Source of the DNA: Nitzschia sp. pyKryTriq1
Taxonomy: Eukaryota; Bacillariophyta; Bacillariophyceae; Bacillariales; Bacillariaceae
Direction: 5' to 3'
Assembly (NCBI GenBank): GCA_956465555.1
Contig: OY101119.1
Coordinates: 1,524,129-1,588,128 of the forward strand
Length of the DNA stretch: 64,000 bases
The notes below the pieces were generated by a model. That model saw only the letters and a list, made by a program, of their open reading frames with translations, did no database searches and had not been told where the DNA came from. Numbering within the stretch: the first letter of the stretch is position 1; every line of letters starts with the position of its first letter. A program made the position numbers and the translations under genes. Shown here piece after piece: positions 41,618-52,502 of this stretch.

Positions 41618-42961
41618 CTATCTCTCTAGGTTTAGTTGGCGATCATATTGAAAAGCGCTGTGAACATCGGGGCCCAGATGATGAGGGTCGGAAAAGATTT
41701 TCAAAATTGGATCACGAACACCTCCTTCGTGTTGTAGTGCCACCAGGTTCGGCTGGTTCAAGAAACCTCGCAAATAGATAAAGCTATGACCATCACCATG
41801 AAGATAGAGGAAAGGTACATTGTTTGCCAGATCGTCCCTTACCAAGCGCCGCAAGGGATCGAAAAACTGCGTGTGGTCTTCTGTGGGTTTGGCGTGGGCC
41901 ATGACAATCACACCATCCGCGTTCAAAGGAATATTCATTTCCACAATAGCTTTGACCCATTCGGCTTGCGCGGTATGGCGGGTCAACCATTCGTCAGCAT
42001 CGTGAACGCGCCCCCCGACAATGTTCAATCCAAAGACCAGCGTTCTCTTTTTGATGAAGTAAAAGCTTTCTGGATAGTCCAAGCTGCGGACCACCGGAAT
42101 GGTGTGATTCCAGTTGTCCTCCAAATGCATAAAATAATTTGTCCACTTCTCCCATGCCACATCGATCATTACATTGTTGCCGCAATCATTCCACTCGTTG
42201 TCTCCAGGAATAATGAAGGCGGGCACCTTGGACTCCAGCATCATGTCCTTAATTGTAACGTAATGTTCGTCATCACAGGGGATTTCTCCTCTCATGATAT
42301 CTCCAAGGTGTACCAGGAACTCACAACCTTCCATTTGATCACGTATTTGCGTGGGCAACAATTTTGCTTCGTTATCAAAGTACGGAACGTCCGCAATGAC
42401 ACAAAAGGTAAGTAATGTTGGGGAAGTGTAGTTGACAGCAGTGATTGGAGGTTGTGTGTTGGGCATCATCGTTGGTTCTGGCGTTGGAATAGCGGGGGCC
42501 TGCGTGGGTTCATCGCTCGCCAGTGCTGTTGGCGAGCTTGTGGATGAGTTTGTCGCCATGGCAGACGGCGTGTCAGTAGCTTGTTCGGTGGGGGACCCGG
42601 TGTAGGGGAGAGCAGGCGGGTCTGTGGGGGTGATCTGGATGGGACTGGGGGTGACCGCCAGTGTTGGTTTGGATGTCGGCGATCCGCGAATGTTAGAAGA
42701 GTCACCCGGGCCGACGTCGTTGAAATCAAAGGCTTCACTGCTGCTTTGGGCAGAAGCATCCCTGAACGACCCACCGACTACGACCGCAAGCACGCTTACA
42801 ACGACTCCTAGAATGATCACAACACAAATCCCGGCAGTCAAGGCGTATCGGTGCTTGTTGGACGCCATTTCTGGTGAGATTTCCTTTTCTCCTTCGTGGA
42901 CCGCAAACTCACCCGAGTTATTGTCGCTGCTCTCCGCAGTATGCTGCAGTTCGATCTTCAT
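41618..42961 (-). CDS. Type II membrane-anchored calcineurin-like metallophosphoesterase
   Basis: Single exon, 447 residues from the ATG at 42961 (the frame runs to a TTG at 42994). Residues 1-38 are hydrophilic, 40-62 form a transmembrane helix (ALTAGICVVIILGVVVSVLA), 80-180 are a Pro/Thr/Ser-rich stalk likely O-glycosylated, and the rest is a phosphoesterase. Metal motifs are D191 in IADVPYFD, GD at 220-221 (HLGDIMRGE), GDNEW at 253-257, a histidine in MAHAKPTEDH and a late GDGHSF. Orientation predicts the enzyme outside the cell or in the lumen. The substrate is unknown; purple-acid-like and secreted phosphodiesterase families share this core, and the GDGH box departs from the usual GHxH. 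Confidence 0.82.
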   Translation of the reverse strand: MKIELQHTAESSDNNSGEFAVHEGEKEISPEMASNKHRYALTAGICVVIILGVVVSVLAVVVGGSFRDASAQSSSEAFDFNDVGPGDSSNIRGSPTSKPTLAVTPSPIQITPTDPPALPYTGSPTEQATDTPSAMATNSSTSSPTALASDEPTQAPAIPTPEPTMMPNTQPPITAVNYTSPTLLTFCVIADVPYFDNEAKLLPTQIRDQMEGCEFLVHLGDIMRGEIPCDDEHYVTIKDMMLESKVPAFIIPGDNEWNDCGNNVMIDVAWEKWTNYFMHLEDNWNHTIPVVRSLDYPESFYFIKKRTLVFGLNIVGGRVHDADEWLTRHTAQAEWVKAIVEMNIPLNADGVIVMAHAKPTEDHTQFFDPLRRLVRDDLANNVPFLYLHGDGHSFIYLRGFLNQPNLVALQHEGGVRDPILKIFSDPHHLGPDVHSAFQYDRQLNLER

Positions 42962-43239
42962 GATGATGATGATCGAGAAATTATGAGAGCACAAGTACTC
43001 GTAATGTGAACGCCGAGCAGTCAGCAGTCAGTGGACGGATTCGAGAACTCTGGGTGACGAAGACTCCGTCTCGTGGTACTTGTAAGGTTGACAACGGCAG
43101 CACTGAAGACAATAGGCTAAACATAATATACTCGAACAGAGGTAGGAGTAGACTATGATTGATAAGTACTGTATGGAGTCTACCTGGAGTGTTCGAAATC
43201 TCGAATTTTGAAGTAGACTTGCCGCCTTTACTTCGTAGC

Positions 43240-43402
43240 CTACAGGTACTGGTACAGTCTAGACTTGTACGAGCCTGGCATGACTACATTACCGGTATCT
43301 GGTACCAGGTACAGTACCAGGTGTACATACCGTTTCAGTACCGGTAGCACCGGTCGGTACAACCTTGTACTTTACGGTACCGGTACCAGGTAACAGGTAT
43401 GT
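43240..43402. repeat. Palindromic TACCGGTA/GGTACC array
   Basis: CTACAGGTACTGGTACAGTC begins the array; CTGGTACCAGGTACAGTACC and CGGTACCGGTACCAGG follow within it. Confidence 0.65.
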
Positions 43403-43797
43403 ACCGGGTGTGAAACCGACTTCTGTTGGAGATCGTGGCAAAGCGGGACGTTATCTTCCCGCCGATCTGGATAAAGAATACACACACGAGATTCAAATTT
43501 TATATATCAAATTGGGTCGGCCAACTCGAAGCTCGGCCAACTCCATTGCTTGGTGTCCGCAAATTTGGCTGCAACAGCTTCCAACGTCTGTTTCTGATCG
43601 GCCGGCGATGGCCAAGATTGGTTGGGCGGGAACACGTGCGCACGCTCTCATACAAAGACACAACGTGGTCGCGCTCGCGCTCTTTTATTATGATACTAAC
43701 TGAACACTGTACTGTAGTCCTCTGACGACGGACGACGGCGGGACATCCCACTCAATACAGTACATACTGATCTGTAAAATACGCAGGGGCGCAGCGT

Positions 43798-43896
43798 CTG
43801 TACATACCGGTCCTGTACCTGTACCGGTATGTTGACGTACGGTACATGTACAGTATGTCTGGTAGAGCGGTCGTACTGTACATGTACTGTACCGGT
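43798..43896. repeat. Palindromic TGTAC/TACCGGTA array
   Basis: TACATACCGGTCCTGTACC is followed by TGTACCGGTATG, GTACGGTACATGTACAG and a final GTACTGTACCGG. Confidence 0.65.
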
Positions 43897-44064
43897 TTCC
43901 TTACCCCAGCACGCACGCTCCCGTCGGCGCGGCGGACATCACCGCGCCATAATTTGTTTTGAATTCGATTTCGCACCCGCCGGTCGTCATCGCACTCACA
44001 ACATCTTCAATCAATCTTCCCACAGACGCAACGAAAACAAAACAACTCCTCACATCTCGCTCCT

Positions 44065-44156
44065 CATACCGGTACTGTACAGGTCTTTCCGGTAGACCTT
44101 TCGTTGCTACGTTCCAGTACCGGTACTTGTACCTGGTACAGTACTGTACGCGCTGC
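44065..44156. repeat. Palindromic array before the coiled-coil gene
   Basis: ATACCGGTACTGTACAGG and, 50 bp on, AGTACCGGTACTTGTACC followed by TGGTACAGTACTGTACG. Confidence 0.6.
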
Positions 44157-44245
44157 GGTACGACGACGGATAGCCTACTCTACTAGACTACACTAAAGTC
44201 GTCTCTACTATTCGTAAAGAACTAAGAGTACCGAAGGACAGCATC

Positions 44246-47200
44246 ATGGAGTTCGCACGGCCAGAGTCGTCATCGACGGTGAGAATCATCTTCGTCTTCT
44301 GACATCAGAGGAATCTTAAACCGCCTTCTCACCCTCTCCTTGCCTTTTTCCTCAGCCGACGCAGGGCGGAGAGCCCAAGAGCAAATGGTTGGCGGATGCC
44401 AAGCGATTCAATGCCCAGCAAATAAGACGACGGATGAAGGAGCAGCAGCAACGTTTCGGTGGCAAAACGGTCAAGGACCACAACCAAAATGTACTAGTAT
44501 CACACCAAGAGGACGGCACCGAAGAATCAAAACCAGCCCCTCCGCAACTGGCGATTGCCATTTCGATGAGCGAAGAAGCAGATGACCCCAATACCTATGA
44601 ACACCACAATCGAAGTGCTTTTGCAAATCTTGAGCTGAGGGAGGGTGGAAGCGAGGACGCTGGAAACGACGCCGATGCTTCTGCTTGGGCAATGATGGAA
44701 CACTACGATATCGGGGACAGCCGTTCCAGCACTCGTTTCGCGGTCCAAGAGGGTTCCTCCGAATCTCCTCTCCTTCGAGATGGGTGGTCCTTCTGGGACA
44801 AGTCATTCACCCACGAATCAGGGTCACTGCAGCTGTCCCCCGAATCGCAAGACGCGTCCCAATCAGAAGCCACTCCTTCGACGATTACTCGTACCACACA
44901 GCAGATCTTTGTTCCTAATGGTGTCAGCACGGAAGAACTCCCTTCGCCGGCTAAGAGGGCCGATCTCTTCAATTTAAATTGGAATGGCAAATCCTTGTTT
45001 CCGGCTCCACCCGAAAGGGAGTCGCAAAACCAAGACGTCATTCTGTGGAACGATGATGGTTCTCAATCCGACGTCCATGCTGGACCGACTCCGGCAAAGC
45101 TTAGAGCACACTGGATCGAGGAAAAGGAGCATGGCCAGGATACGGAGTCCCCTCCAGTGTCATTGCTACAAGAATCTCTCATTCTTTCCGATGGCGCCAA
45201 CAACAATACTACCATACCCTCATTCCATACTATCCCCTCGGAAACGAGCAGTGTTGAAGTCAAGCCGGAAGAAGACGAACCTCATGATCAAAGTTCTCTG
45301 AAAGCAATTGCTGCTGTAGACGAAGATGTCAATATGACGCAACTCTCCAAGGTTTCTTTCCAGCTTTCGGCCAATACAACCCCACTTCAAGAGGCTACCA
45401 GGTCAAAAGTCGAACACCCTCTGGGACAAGAAATGGCGCCACTACCTTCTACCGATACCAATGCAATGATGTTGGCTGGGAAACCCAATCAAGGAGGCAA
45501 TCATTCTAACTCTGCGCATGTCGAAAGAACCGGGCTATTGGAAATGCATATGAAGGAACAAACATGTCACACAAACGAGTTGCAACTCAGGCTCAAAGAA
45601 AGGGTGGAGGAACTTGAAATGGCCTTAAAAGCTACTGCCGCAACACCAAGGGGTACCATAATCCAAGAGAATCCTCTCAAAACGCTTTTGGATCGAAACC
45701 AAACGCTGGTTAAAGAGGTTCGATTTGCTGACTCTACATGTGTTGAATTGTCTGCCAAGGTGTCTGCTTTGGAGGCCGAGAGAAAAATCTTACATGACCA
45801 AGTCGCCTTCCTCAAAGATGAAAATATGAAGTTGTCACGAGAGCACGCCATGATGTATAAGTTGAATCAACTTCCACATGGCAGCGCAGTTCTTCGCCAA
45901 AGTGTCGACGAATTGAAGGCCGAAATTTCAACGTTGGCGAACGAGCCTCAGGATCTAATAGTTTCAATGGCAAGCACTCTTTTGTCGGATATCGACACTA
46001 GTCTTGACCAGGGAATTGATGGAGCTATGAATGATTCGCATCAGGCACTAGCTTCGCAGTATCTTGCGAAAGCCTTGCAAACGCAAACTGTGATGCACAA
46101 AGAGCACAAGCAAAACGTAAAACAGCTTCTAGAATTGCAGGAAGAACTGGCAACCGCTCGATCGCGCATCGTGGAATTGGAAAAGGAAGGCGTGGGCAAG
46201 ACGCCAGTTGTCGATACAAAAGTTTCAAAGGAGTTGTCGAGGGCACAGGAAGAAAACGACTTTCTTGGCCGACAACTAGGGAAGGTCCAAGAGAAATTAG
46301 ATCAGACTCGTCAAGACCTAGAGGAAGAGAAAAAGAAGTCATCTGCCATTGATAGCAAGTGGAGAACACAGGCGGCTGGTCAGTTGCGAAAGGTGGAGCT
46401 TCTTGAAGATCAATTGGACAAAGCATCACAATCATTGTTCATGGGCGACACCAACAACATGAGACCGTTGGGCAGACGATCTTCGGACTCACAAGTCATG
46501 ATTGTGGAGCAGGACCTTGTGCATGCCAGGGCTAGTCTCATCTCCTTCAAGAAAGAAATGGAGATCTTGTTGTCCAGCGAGGTACACAATGCTACTGGGA
46601 TCTCTTCCAGCACCGCCGATGCACAAGTCGTGAGTCTGGTTGCGGCGGCTTTGGACAGAATGCGTCGACAGCACGCCAACCTTGCTCATCAGGTGGAACA
46701 GGTCGTAGTCCAGAATTGCGACCGGTTGGAAAGTCTCAGCCGAACAGTTGCATTTTTACGTTCTTCTTTCTTGTTTGAGGCTGAATCTGTTTCCACTGAA
46801 AGCGGAGACAGGCCAGCTAATGGAAATCCTCTAGAGTTTCCTGGAATTCCCATCCGACAAAGTGAAATAATCGACGACGAGGTTGACGATGACATGTACT
46901 CTCGGATGGAAGAGGCAAGAGGAAGTGTTTCCCAACAACCTGAGGAAGATTTCTCGTCTGATTTGGATGACATTTCGCGACTGCTTTCGGATGACTCCAC
47001 GCTGGAGTCAATGCTCAAGACAGTGGCATCTGAGAAATCTACATTTTTGGAAGTCGACGGGTGGAAGAAGCCCCTTGAAGCTGCAATTCGTGAATGCCGA
47101 CGAGTGCGGGATCGATCTGTAGCCTTGAAGGAGGAATTGAAACATGCGAAGAGTACAGTCTCTCAACTCGAGATGGAAAATCGGCGTCTTGTTCTCAGCT

Positions 47201-48753
47201 CGTCTCTGAAGGACGAGGAGAAGCAGCTCGTAGAGCAGGCGCTAGCCGAAGCGAAAGCTCGAATCCAACAATTGGAGTCGAGGGTCGAAGATGCTCAATC
47301 GGAAAAGACAAAGCAAGAAGAAAAGTGCGTGGCAGTAGAAAATCGGGTCCAATTTCTCGAAGGCAAGAATGCGCAGCTTGAAGAGTACCTCAGGGACGCC
47401 AGGAGAATCAAAGAAGATCTCGAAGAACGACTAGAAAGCTCCCGATCTCAAGTCGAGGAGACCGATGCTCGATACCACGTCGCTCGTGTGTCTCTTGAGG
47501 AACGCGAAAAAAGTATCGTGGGGCTTAAACGTACAATAGAAGAAATGGAAGCTCGAGCATCGGAGGCTGAAGATCTTCTCCTTCATTCTCGCTGCAAACA
47601 AGAAGACATGAGAAAAGAAAGATCAGAGCTCAAGATTCAACTTGTGAAATCTGAGACCGAGGCTCAATCATTCAAAGACAGGCTTGCCAGAGCAGCAGCG
47701 AAGTCGGAAGAACAAAATGAGGCGATGTCGAAGGCAATTCTGTCACTTCAAGAACAGCACAACGAATCCCAGAAGACCTTGCGACGTTTTGCAAGTTTCT
47801 ACAACGAGATTTCTGCGTTCTTTGACAAGTCAGACCAAGTCCATGTTTCGAATGAGTGCGAGTCTAGTTTTGGTATCGATTGGTCGCTTTTAGACCAGGT
47901 GGCGCCTTTCATCGTGTCGACACTGAATCACTCTGCTGAGAACCAACGTGAAATCGAAAAGAATCAAGAAAACATATATCGCTTGCAGGAGGACTTTCAG
48001 CGCGCCACAGAGTTGGGAACACAATATCGGAAGCAAGCAGAGGATGAAGAAAAGCAGAATAAAAAACTGTTCGAGCTTTTGCGACAGGCTGAATTGGAGA
48101 TGGAGCGCTCGGCAAAGCAGATTCGAGAAATGTCTTCTGCTCTTTCCAAACTGCAGCAGCAAGAGTCAGAGATGCTTTCCAAGACCCAATCAGCTGAACA
48201 AGAGCGCGAGGCAATGAGGACAGAGCTTGCTCAGGTTCGACATGAGTTGAAACTTGAACGCCAGCTTGCCCAGCAAAGAGGGAATGAACTGTCGCAGGAA
48301 CGACTAGTCAAACACACGCATGAAGATGAGCTTCGATCGACAATCGAGGGTCTGGAAGAGAAATGTGTCCGCGTGAGACATTACGTGAAGAAGTTGACCC
48401 TCAAATGCGAGGAATGGGAACAAAGCTACGAGCGCCAGGGAAAGTCACTCGAGAAGCTTCAAACGAAAAATTCTCGGATGCGAGAGAAAATGTCTGAAAT
48501 GGCGGCGAAATACAAGCAACTCTCCGGTCATGTCAAGTCGAAGAGCAGGGTAAGTGCTATTTTTCGGGTTCCGTGTTGTAGGATTTGTCCACAGTCCAAC
48601 CCTGACGTTAAAAAAACCTACTTTCCGTAGCTGCACTCAGACTACAGGGACAAGTGGGCAGGAGAGCGCATTGACTTGCGGCGCATTCATGCACACTTAG
48701 AAAAAGAGCTTGAGGCGATTACCTCCGAGTTATCAACCTTTGAGCCAAAATAG
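44246..48753 (+). CDS. Giant coiled-coil protein, unknown
   Basis: Three exons: 44246-44278, 44356-48549 and 48631-48753 (introns 77 and 81 nt), 1,449 residues. The short first exon codes MEFARPESSST, joined in phase to PTQGGEPKSKWLADAKRFNA. Residues up to about 390 are Ser/Glu/Pro-rich and mostly disordered. From about 400 to the end the protein is nearly continuous heptad-rich coiled coil (ELQLRLKERVEELEMALKA, LEDQLDKAS, RRLVLSSSLKDEEKQLVEQA, VRHYVKKLTLKCEEWEQSYE). It has no motor, nucleotide or membrane domain. The pattern suits a Golgi, centriolar or spindle-pole scaffold, but composition alone cannot decide. The last 41 codons lie in a third exon that would be missed if the in-frame donor at 48550 were ignored. 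Confidence 0.85.
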
Positions 48754-48841
48754 TGTTTTTCATAATAATCCATTTCAATTAAGTCTTCTCTGAATACTCT
48801 TCACACTTTTTCACGAGCTAAATCACTTTCATTACGGCCCT

Positions 48842-49564
48842 TTACAGCATTCCGATGGAGCGCCCTTTTCGGAACACAGCTCGGCCTTTTGCCCAGGATG
48901 GGTCGACAATACCAGCTTTCATCGGAAGACTAACATGGGCTTTGCCTAGATGTATGATGTGCTCCTTGTTCTGTGGGCTATGCCCATTTGGAAGAAGACG
49001 AACGACTCCTGCTCCTCTTGGCACAATAGCCTTTGCATTCATTGACCCAGGCTCAACTGCAACACTGTAGATCACAGATGGGAGCTGCTTGGATTTCTTG
49101 TTTACTGGAGGAAGCTGGACTTCAAACTCCAACATCGACAGCCTTGTTCTAACAGCATCATCATAACTTGCACTGAGGAAATCGCCCGACGTAAGAGCAA
49201 TGCCACCCGCCTGTCTCCAAAATCCTCGAAGTCGTTTTCCAGAGGAAGATTGTCCCATGGCTCGGAGCCCACGCTTTCCTTTGCGCGGCGAAAGTTTCAT
49301 TACCACTGGCTGTTGGAAGAACGATTCCACATGCCGACGAAGGCTTGCATCTTCGATCCGAGAAAAGTCTGCCGGATGGAGCTCCCAGTTAATTTCTTTC
49401 ATCAGATACATCTCACGTGACATGCCGTTTGCGGACTCGTTGTCGTCTAGTTTCATCTCATTTCGGGCGTCACTGCCCATTTGGCTGCTGAATCCCTCGC
49501 GAAGAAAGCCTTGCGCCGAGACGTTGATCAGACCACAGATCAAGAAACAGAAAACGCGAAACAT
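48842..49564 (-). CDS. Secreted or organelle-targeted unknown protein
   Basis: Single exon, 240 residues from the ATG at 49564 (the frame runs two codons further to a GTG). Residues 1-19 (MFRVFCFLICGLINVSAQG) are a signal peptide; phenylalanine follows at 20 (GFLREGF), so a plastid location is possible but not certain. The rest is soluble and basic (MKLSPRKGKRGLRAMG, then SSGKRLRGFWRQAGGIALT) and ends with alternating beta-like segments (SVIYSVAVEPGSMNAKAIVP, GVVRLLPNG, AHVSLPMKAGIVDP). No known family. Its 3' end is 88 bp from that of the convergent coiled-coil gene. Confidence 0.65.
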   Translation of the reverse strand: MFRVFCFLICGLINVSAQGFLREGFSSQMGSDARNEMKLDDNESANGMSREMYLMKEINWELHPADFSRIEDASLRRHVESFFQQPVVMKLSPRKGKRGLRAMGQSSSGKRLRGFWRQAGGIALTSGDFLSASYDDAVRTRLSMLEFEVQLPPVNKKSKQLPSVIYSVAVEPGSMNAKAIVPRGAGVVRLLPNGHSPQNKEHIIHLGKAHVSLPMKAGIVDPSWAKGRAVFRKGRSIGML

Positions 49565-50119
49565 GGTCACAGCAATTTCGAACGACCGGATGACACAGAA
49601 AATTAACTTTTGACTGACTCGGTGTTATAGATGGCGACGCTATGATTTATGATGCATGTCAGGGCATCAGCTGCATTCGAAAACTGCCTCGGGTGGTAGG
49701 AGTAGCCTACATGTACAGTACTTGTTCCAAACTTCACAAAACTCGTTCCACGTGTCCGTGCGGTCAACAATAAATTCGTTCTGCAACGTATGGAAGACAG
49801 ACTACCCTTGTACCGGTACTGGTAGGGCGACTGTACCGGTACTACAGTAACTACCAGTATTACAACGAACGCACAAGTCTACCGTCACTGGTACAGTACT
49901 TGTACAGTAATATCCTCCTAAAGCGAAAAAGTGCACTGTCTACTAATTGGCAGTACGCAGCAGCAATTCAAGACACATTCAAACAGCACTGCACGAGTGT
50001 TGTGTCTCTCCTGCCAAGAAGGAATGTTGCCAGTAACACTTCTGTCCCCCATATGGTGGAACATCTTCAAGAAGCCAATGTTCCTTCCAGTCCTCAAAGA
50101 AATTGTCAGATAGTACCCA
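49565..50119. other. Spacer with palindromic array upstream of the secreted gene
   Basis: TACCGGTACTGGTAGGG at 49811-49827 begins an array that reaches about 49905 (TGGTACAGTACTTGTACAG). No gene is supported. Confidence 0.45.
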
Positions 50120-50727
50120 AGTTGAATATTTATGGCAAGGCAAAGCAATCAGTTGTATGAAATCATTTAAAGCAACCAGCGCGTCTGCTGCTATCTCCTT
50201 GTGGGACGGAGGCGGAACGAAATCTTGGCTGGTTCCATCGGTGGGGCGTCGTGCACCCTGCTCAAGAGCCCACTGGTCTCTTGGGTGGGGCCATGGTGGG
50301 TGGTTGACCTCATCTCTGGGAGTGGCAACTATGGTCATAGTAGCATGACTATATTGTAAAGCAGCGAAAAACTGCACTGTCTAATTTAGTTACTACCTTG
50401 ACGGTCGAGAGCAATGAATCTCTCTTCCGCCGGAACGATAATACTGGTAGCCACGCCAGACAGTCCACTGATTGATTCAGGGGACTCCTCTTTTCACCCC
50501 CACGGGATCATGAGCCCTAATCTGCACATCTACAGCGACGATGGAACCTAGTTCTGTGCTTGCATCCTTCATCGAGCTCACTTGCGCCATCCAACAAAAG
50601 ATCGGGCTGCTGCGAGGAAGGACGTAGAATAGCAAGCTTCTCTTCCATGCATACCGGTAGCTGGCAGCGCAGAGTACCAAATGATTTCATTCAACTGATT
50701 GCTTTGCCTTGCCATAAATATTCAACT
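50120..50727. mobile_element. Foldback/MITE-like element with 49-bp terminal inverted repeats
   Basis: Positions 50120-50168 match the reverse complement of 50679-50727 over 49 bp with one mismatch; both arms contain TTTATGGCAAGGCAAAGCAA. The 608-bp unit encloses one copy of repeat family A (50349-50613). No transposase is encoded; a 132-codon minus-strand frame at 49979-50377 overlaps the left end and has no family I recognise. A clear target duplication is not visible next to the arms. It could be a non-autonomous DNA element or a local inverted duplication. Confidence 0.65.
50349..50613 (+). repeat. Dispersed repeat family A, copy 2 (long form)
   Basis: Matches the inverse of 55557-55785 over about 230-265 bp. 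It runs from TTGTAAAGCAGC through AGACAGTCC-CTGATTGATTC to TTGCATCCTTCATCGAGCTC. The first 70 bp also match 8248-8319. Confidence 0.8.
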
Positions 50728-50966
50728 CGTTTAGTTTGCGGATAGTTCGCGTGGAGGTATTATGAATTGCTCCGCAGTGCACGATACAATGTGTTCTTTG
50801 GGGTGTGGGAAACCAGTCCTACTTGACAAAATACGCTGCGAGGTCAAAAGACAATGAGAGTCTCCCATATGTTATATGGTATCACTATGCATAGTATATT
50901 CTTAGAAAAGCCTTACCCCATCGCTGCTAACCAGTAGCTTCCTTGGAAGCAACGCATCGAAATTGA

Positions 50967-52502
50967 TCAATCCTTCTTCTTTTCCGGCAATTTCAGTCCA
51001 CGTTTTCGCGCTGTCTGCACATAACTCTTGTAGTAACATCGGATACGATCTCGAATCGCAACAAAATTGAAGTCATCGGGGTCAAAAACATAACTGTGCT
51101 GACCAGCAACTTCAAGGAGTCGCTCAGTCAGCCAATTGTTGTATTGTTTCTGTTCCGCCGTGTAGTTCATATTAGAATGCTTCAAATATTCATCCCGATT
51201 GGCAATCAAGAATCGTTCAAGCTAGAAAAACAGGATGTGTGAGAAATAAAATCTCAAAAAAAGAATGAAGCGTCAGCGTTTGCTCCGTACCTCAGGGTAG
51301 TGCTTCCATGAAAACTTCTTTCGGAGAATGGTCTTTTCTTCCAGGCGTGGTTGTTGCACAAGGGTGTATGGCGGCATGGGCGCTGCGTTAGAAGCCCGAT
51401 AGTGATTGCCGTAGCCTTCATCAGGAGAGGCATCATAACCCCACTCGTAATGGTTGTATCTCGGGGGATACGATGGCGGAGGACTGCTCTCCCAATAACC
51501 GTAACCGTGCTCATCATAATGATATGGAGGCGACGGACCGTAGGGACGATCACGGTAAGCTCCTTCCCCCTGACTATCAAAGCTACCACGCTCGACGACT
51601 GCAGGTGGTCCCTGGGGATACTCGCCATACCCAGGGTACCTGCGCCGAGGTGGGTAGTAGGCAGGCGGAGGGGGACGTTCCATGTAGCCTGAATCTGGAC
51701 CGTAATCCCAGCTGCCACGCTGCTCGAGAGGGCGAGGAGGCCCACCGCTGGGACCGACGGGTGTGATCTCGTGCCGTTGCGATCTCTGCTTATTTCCGGG
51801 TGATGTTTGGCTTGGAGTGATGGGGCTTGGCCTCGATCGACGTTGAAGTGGTGATGTGGGCGCCGGCATGGGGACCGGGTGGCGGCCTTCAGCGGTTTGA
51901 GGAGGCTGCTGTTGTTTCTTTTTCCCATCCTTGCCAGACATGTCGGCAGAAACATTCGCAAGAATGCTCAGGGGATCACCCTTCTTCTTTCCCTCTTTCG
52001 GGTTATTCTCTTCCTTGCTCTGAGCGCCTCGCGAAGGAGGAGGGAGAAAGTCCCCCTGCCTTGGCTGCAGGGGAGGGGGGGCACGACTGTATCCTCCAGG
52101 AGAATTCGGCACTCGCATGTGAGGCGTGGGGGGCGAGTCTTCCTGGCTCATCGAAGGATGCGGAGGCCCTCTCGGTCCTCTACCTGGCGGGGGCATGCTG
52201 CGATCTCCGGGAGCAGGAGGATAGCTGTCGTAGGGAGCTGGCGGCGGTCCCCAGTAGCCACCACCCCGGGGCGGATCGTAGGACCAGTAGTCGTTCGGAG
52301 CACTGTGTGGAGGAGGAGGCGGGCCTCCATAGGATGGTGGGGGACCGCCATAGTATCCTCCAGGACCACGCGGGGCCCCTGGAGGTGGTCCTCCATGGTG
52401 GCCATAGTGAGGAGGGCTGCTATCGTACTCGTACGAATGACCCCAGTGGCCTTCACCGCGGCGTCTCGGGGGAGTGCTCGCAGCAGGAGAAACTGTTGAC
52501 AT
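50967..52502 (-). CDS. Proline/glycine/tyrosine-rich protein with a conserved carboxy-terminal domain
   Basis: Two exons: 51291-52502 and 50967-51221 (intron 69 nt), 488 residues. The first 390 residues are low-complexity: PPP, GG, YY and HY clusters like those of prion-like or RNA-granule proteins. The carboxy-terminal ~100 residues form an ordered domain: KKFSWKHYPE, then ERFLIANRDEYLKHSNMNYT, EQKQYNNWLTERLLEVA and VAIRDRIRCYYKSYVQTARK. I recall the same pattern ending many diatom proteins, so I treat it as a lineage domain without known function. The frame runs upstream to a TTG at 52544, but the ATG at 52502 is the first, and the CAA/CAG microsatellite at about 52513-52551 lies in the 5' leader. 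An RNA-binding or condensate role is only a guess. Confidence 0.72.

Larger units (their letters stand above)
42962..44245. other. Divergent spacer with two large palindromic arrays
   Basis: Arrays at 43240-43402 and 43798-43896, plus one at 44065-44156, about 90-180 bp before the coiled-coil gene. Frames of about 100 codons here show no domain. Confidence 0.5.

Noticed and set aside
44389-44389. A start of the coiled-coil gene at this codon
   Set aside because: The codon is TTG; an in-phase upstream exon with ATG at 44246 and a CTCAG acceptor at 44351-44355 explains the frame.
49979-50377. 132-codon minus-strand frame across the foldback element
   Set aside because: Starts at a non-ATG codon, crosses the left arm of the inverted repeat and matches no transposase that I know.
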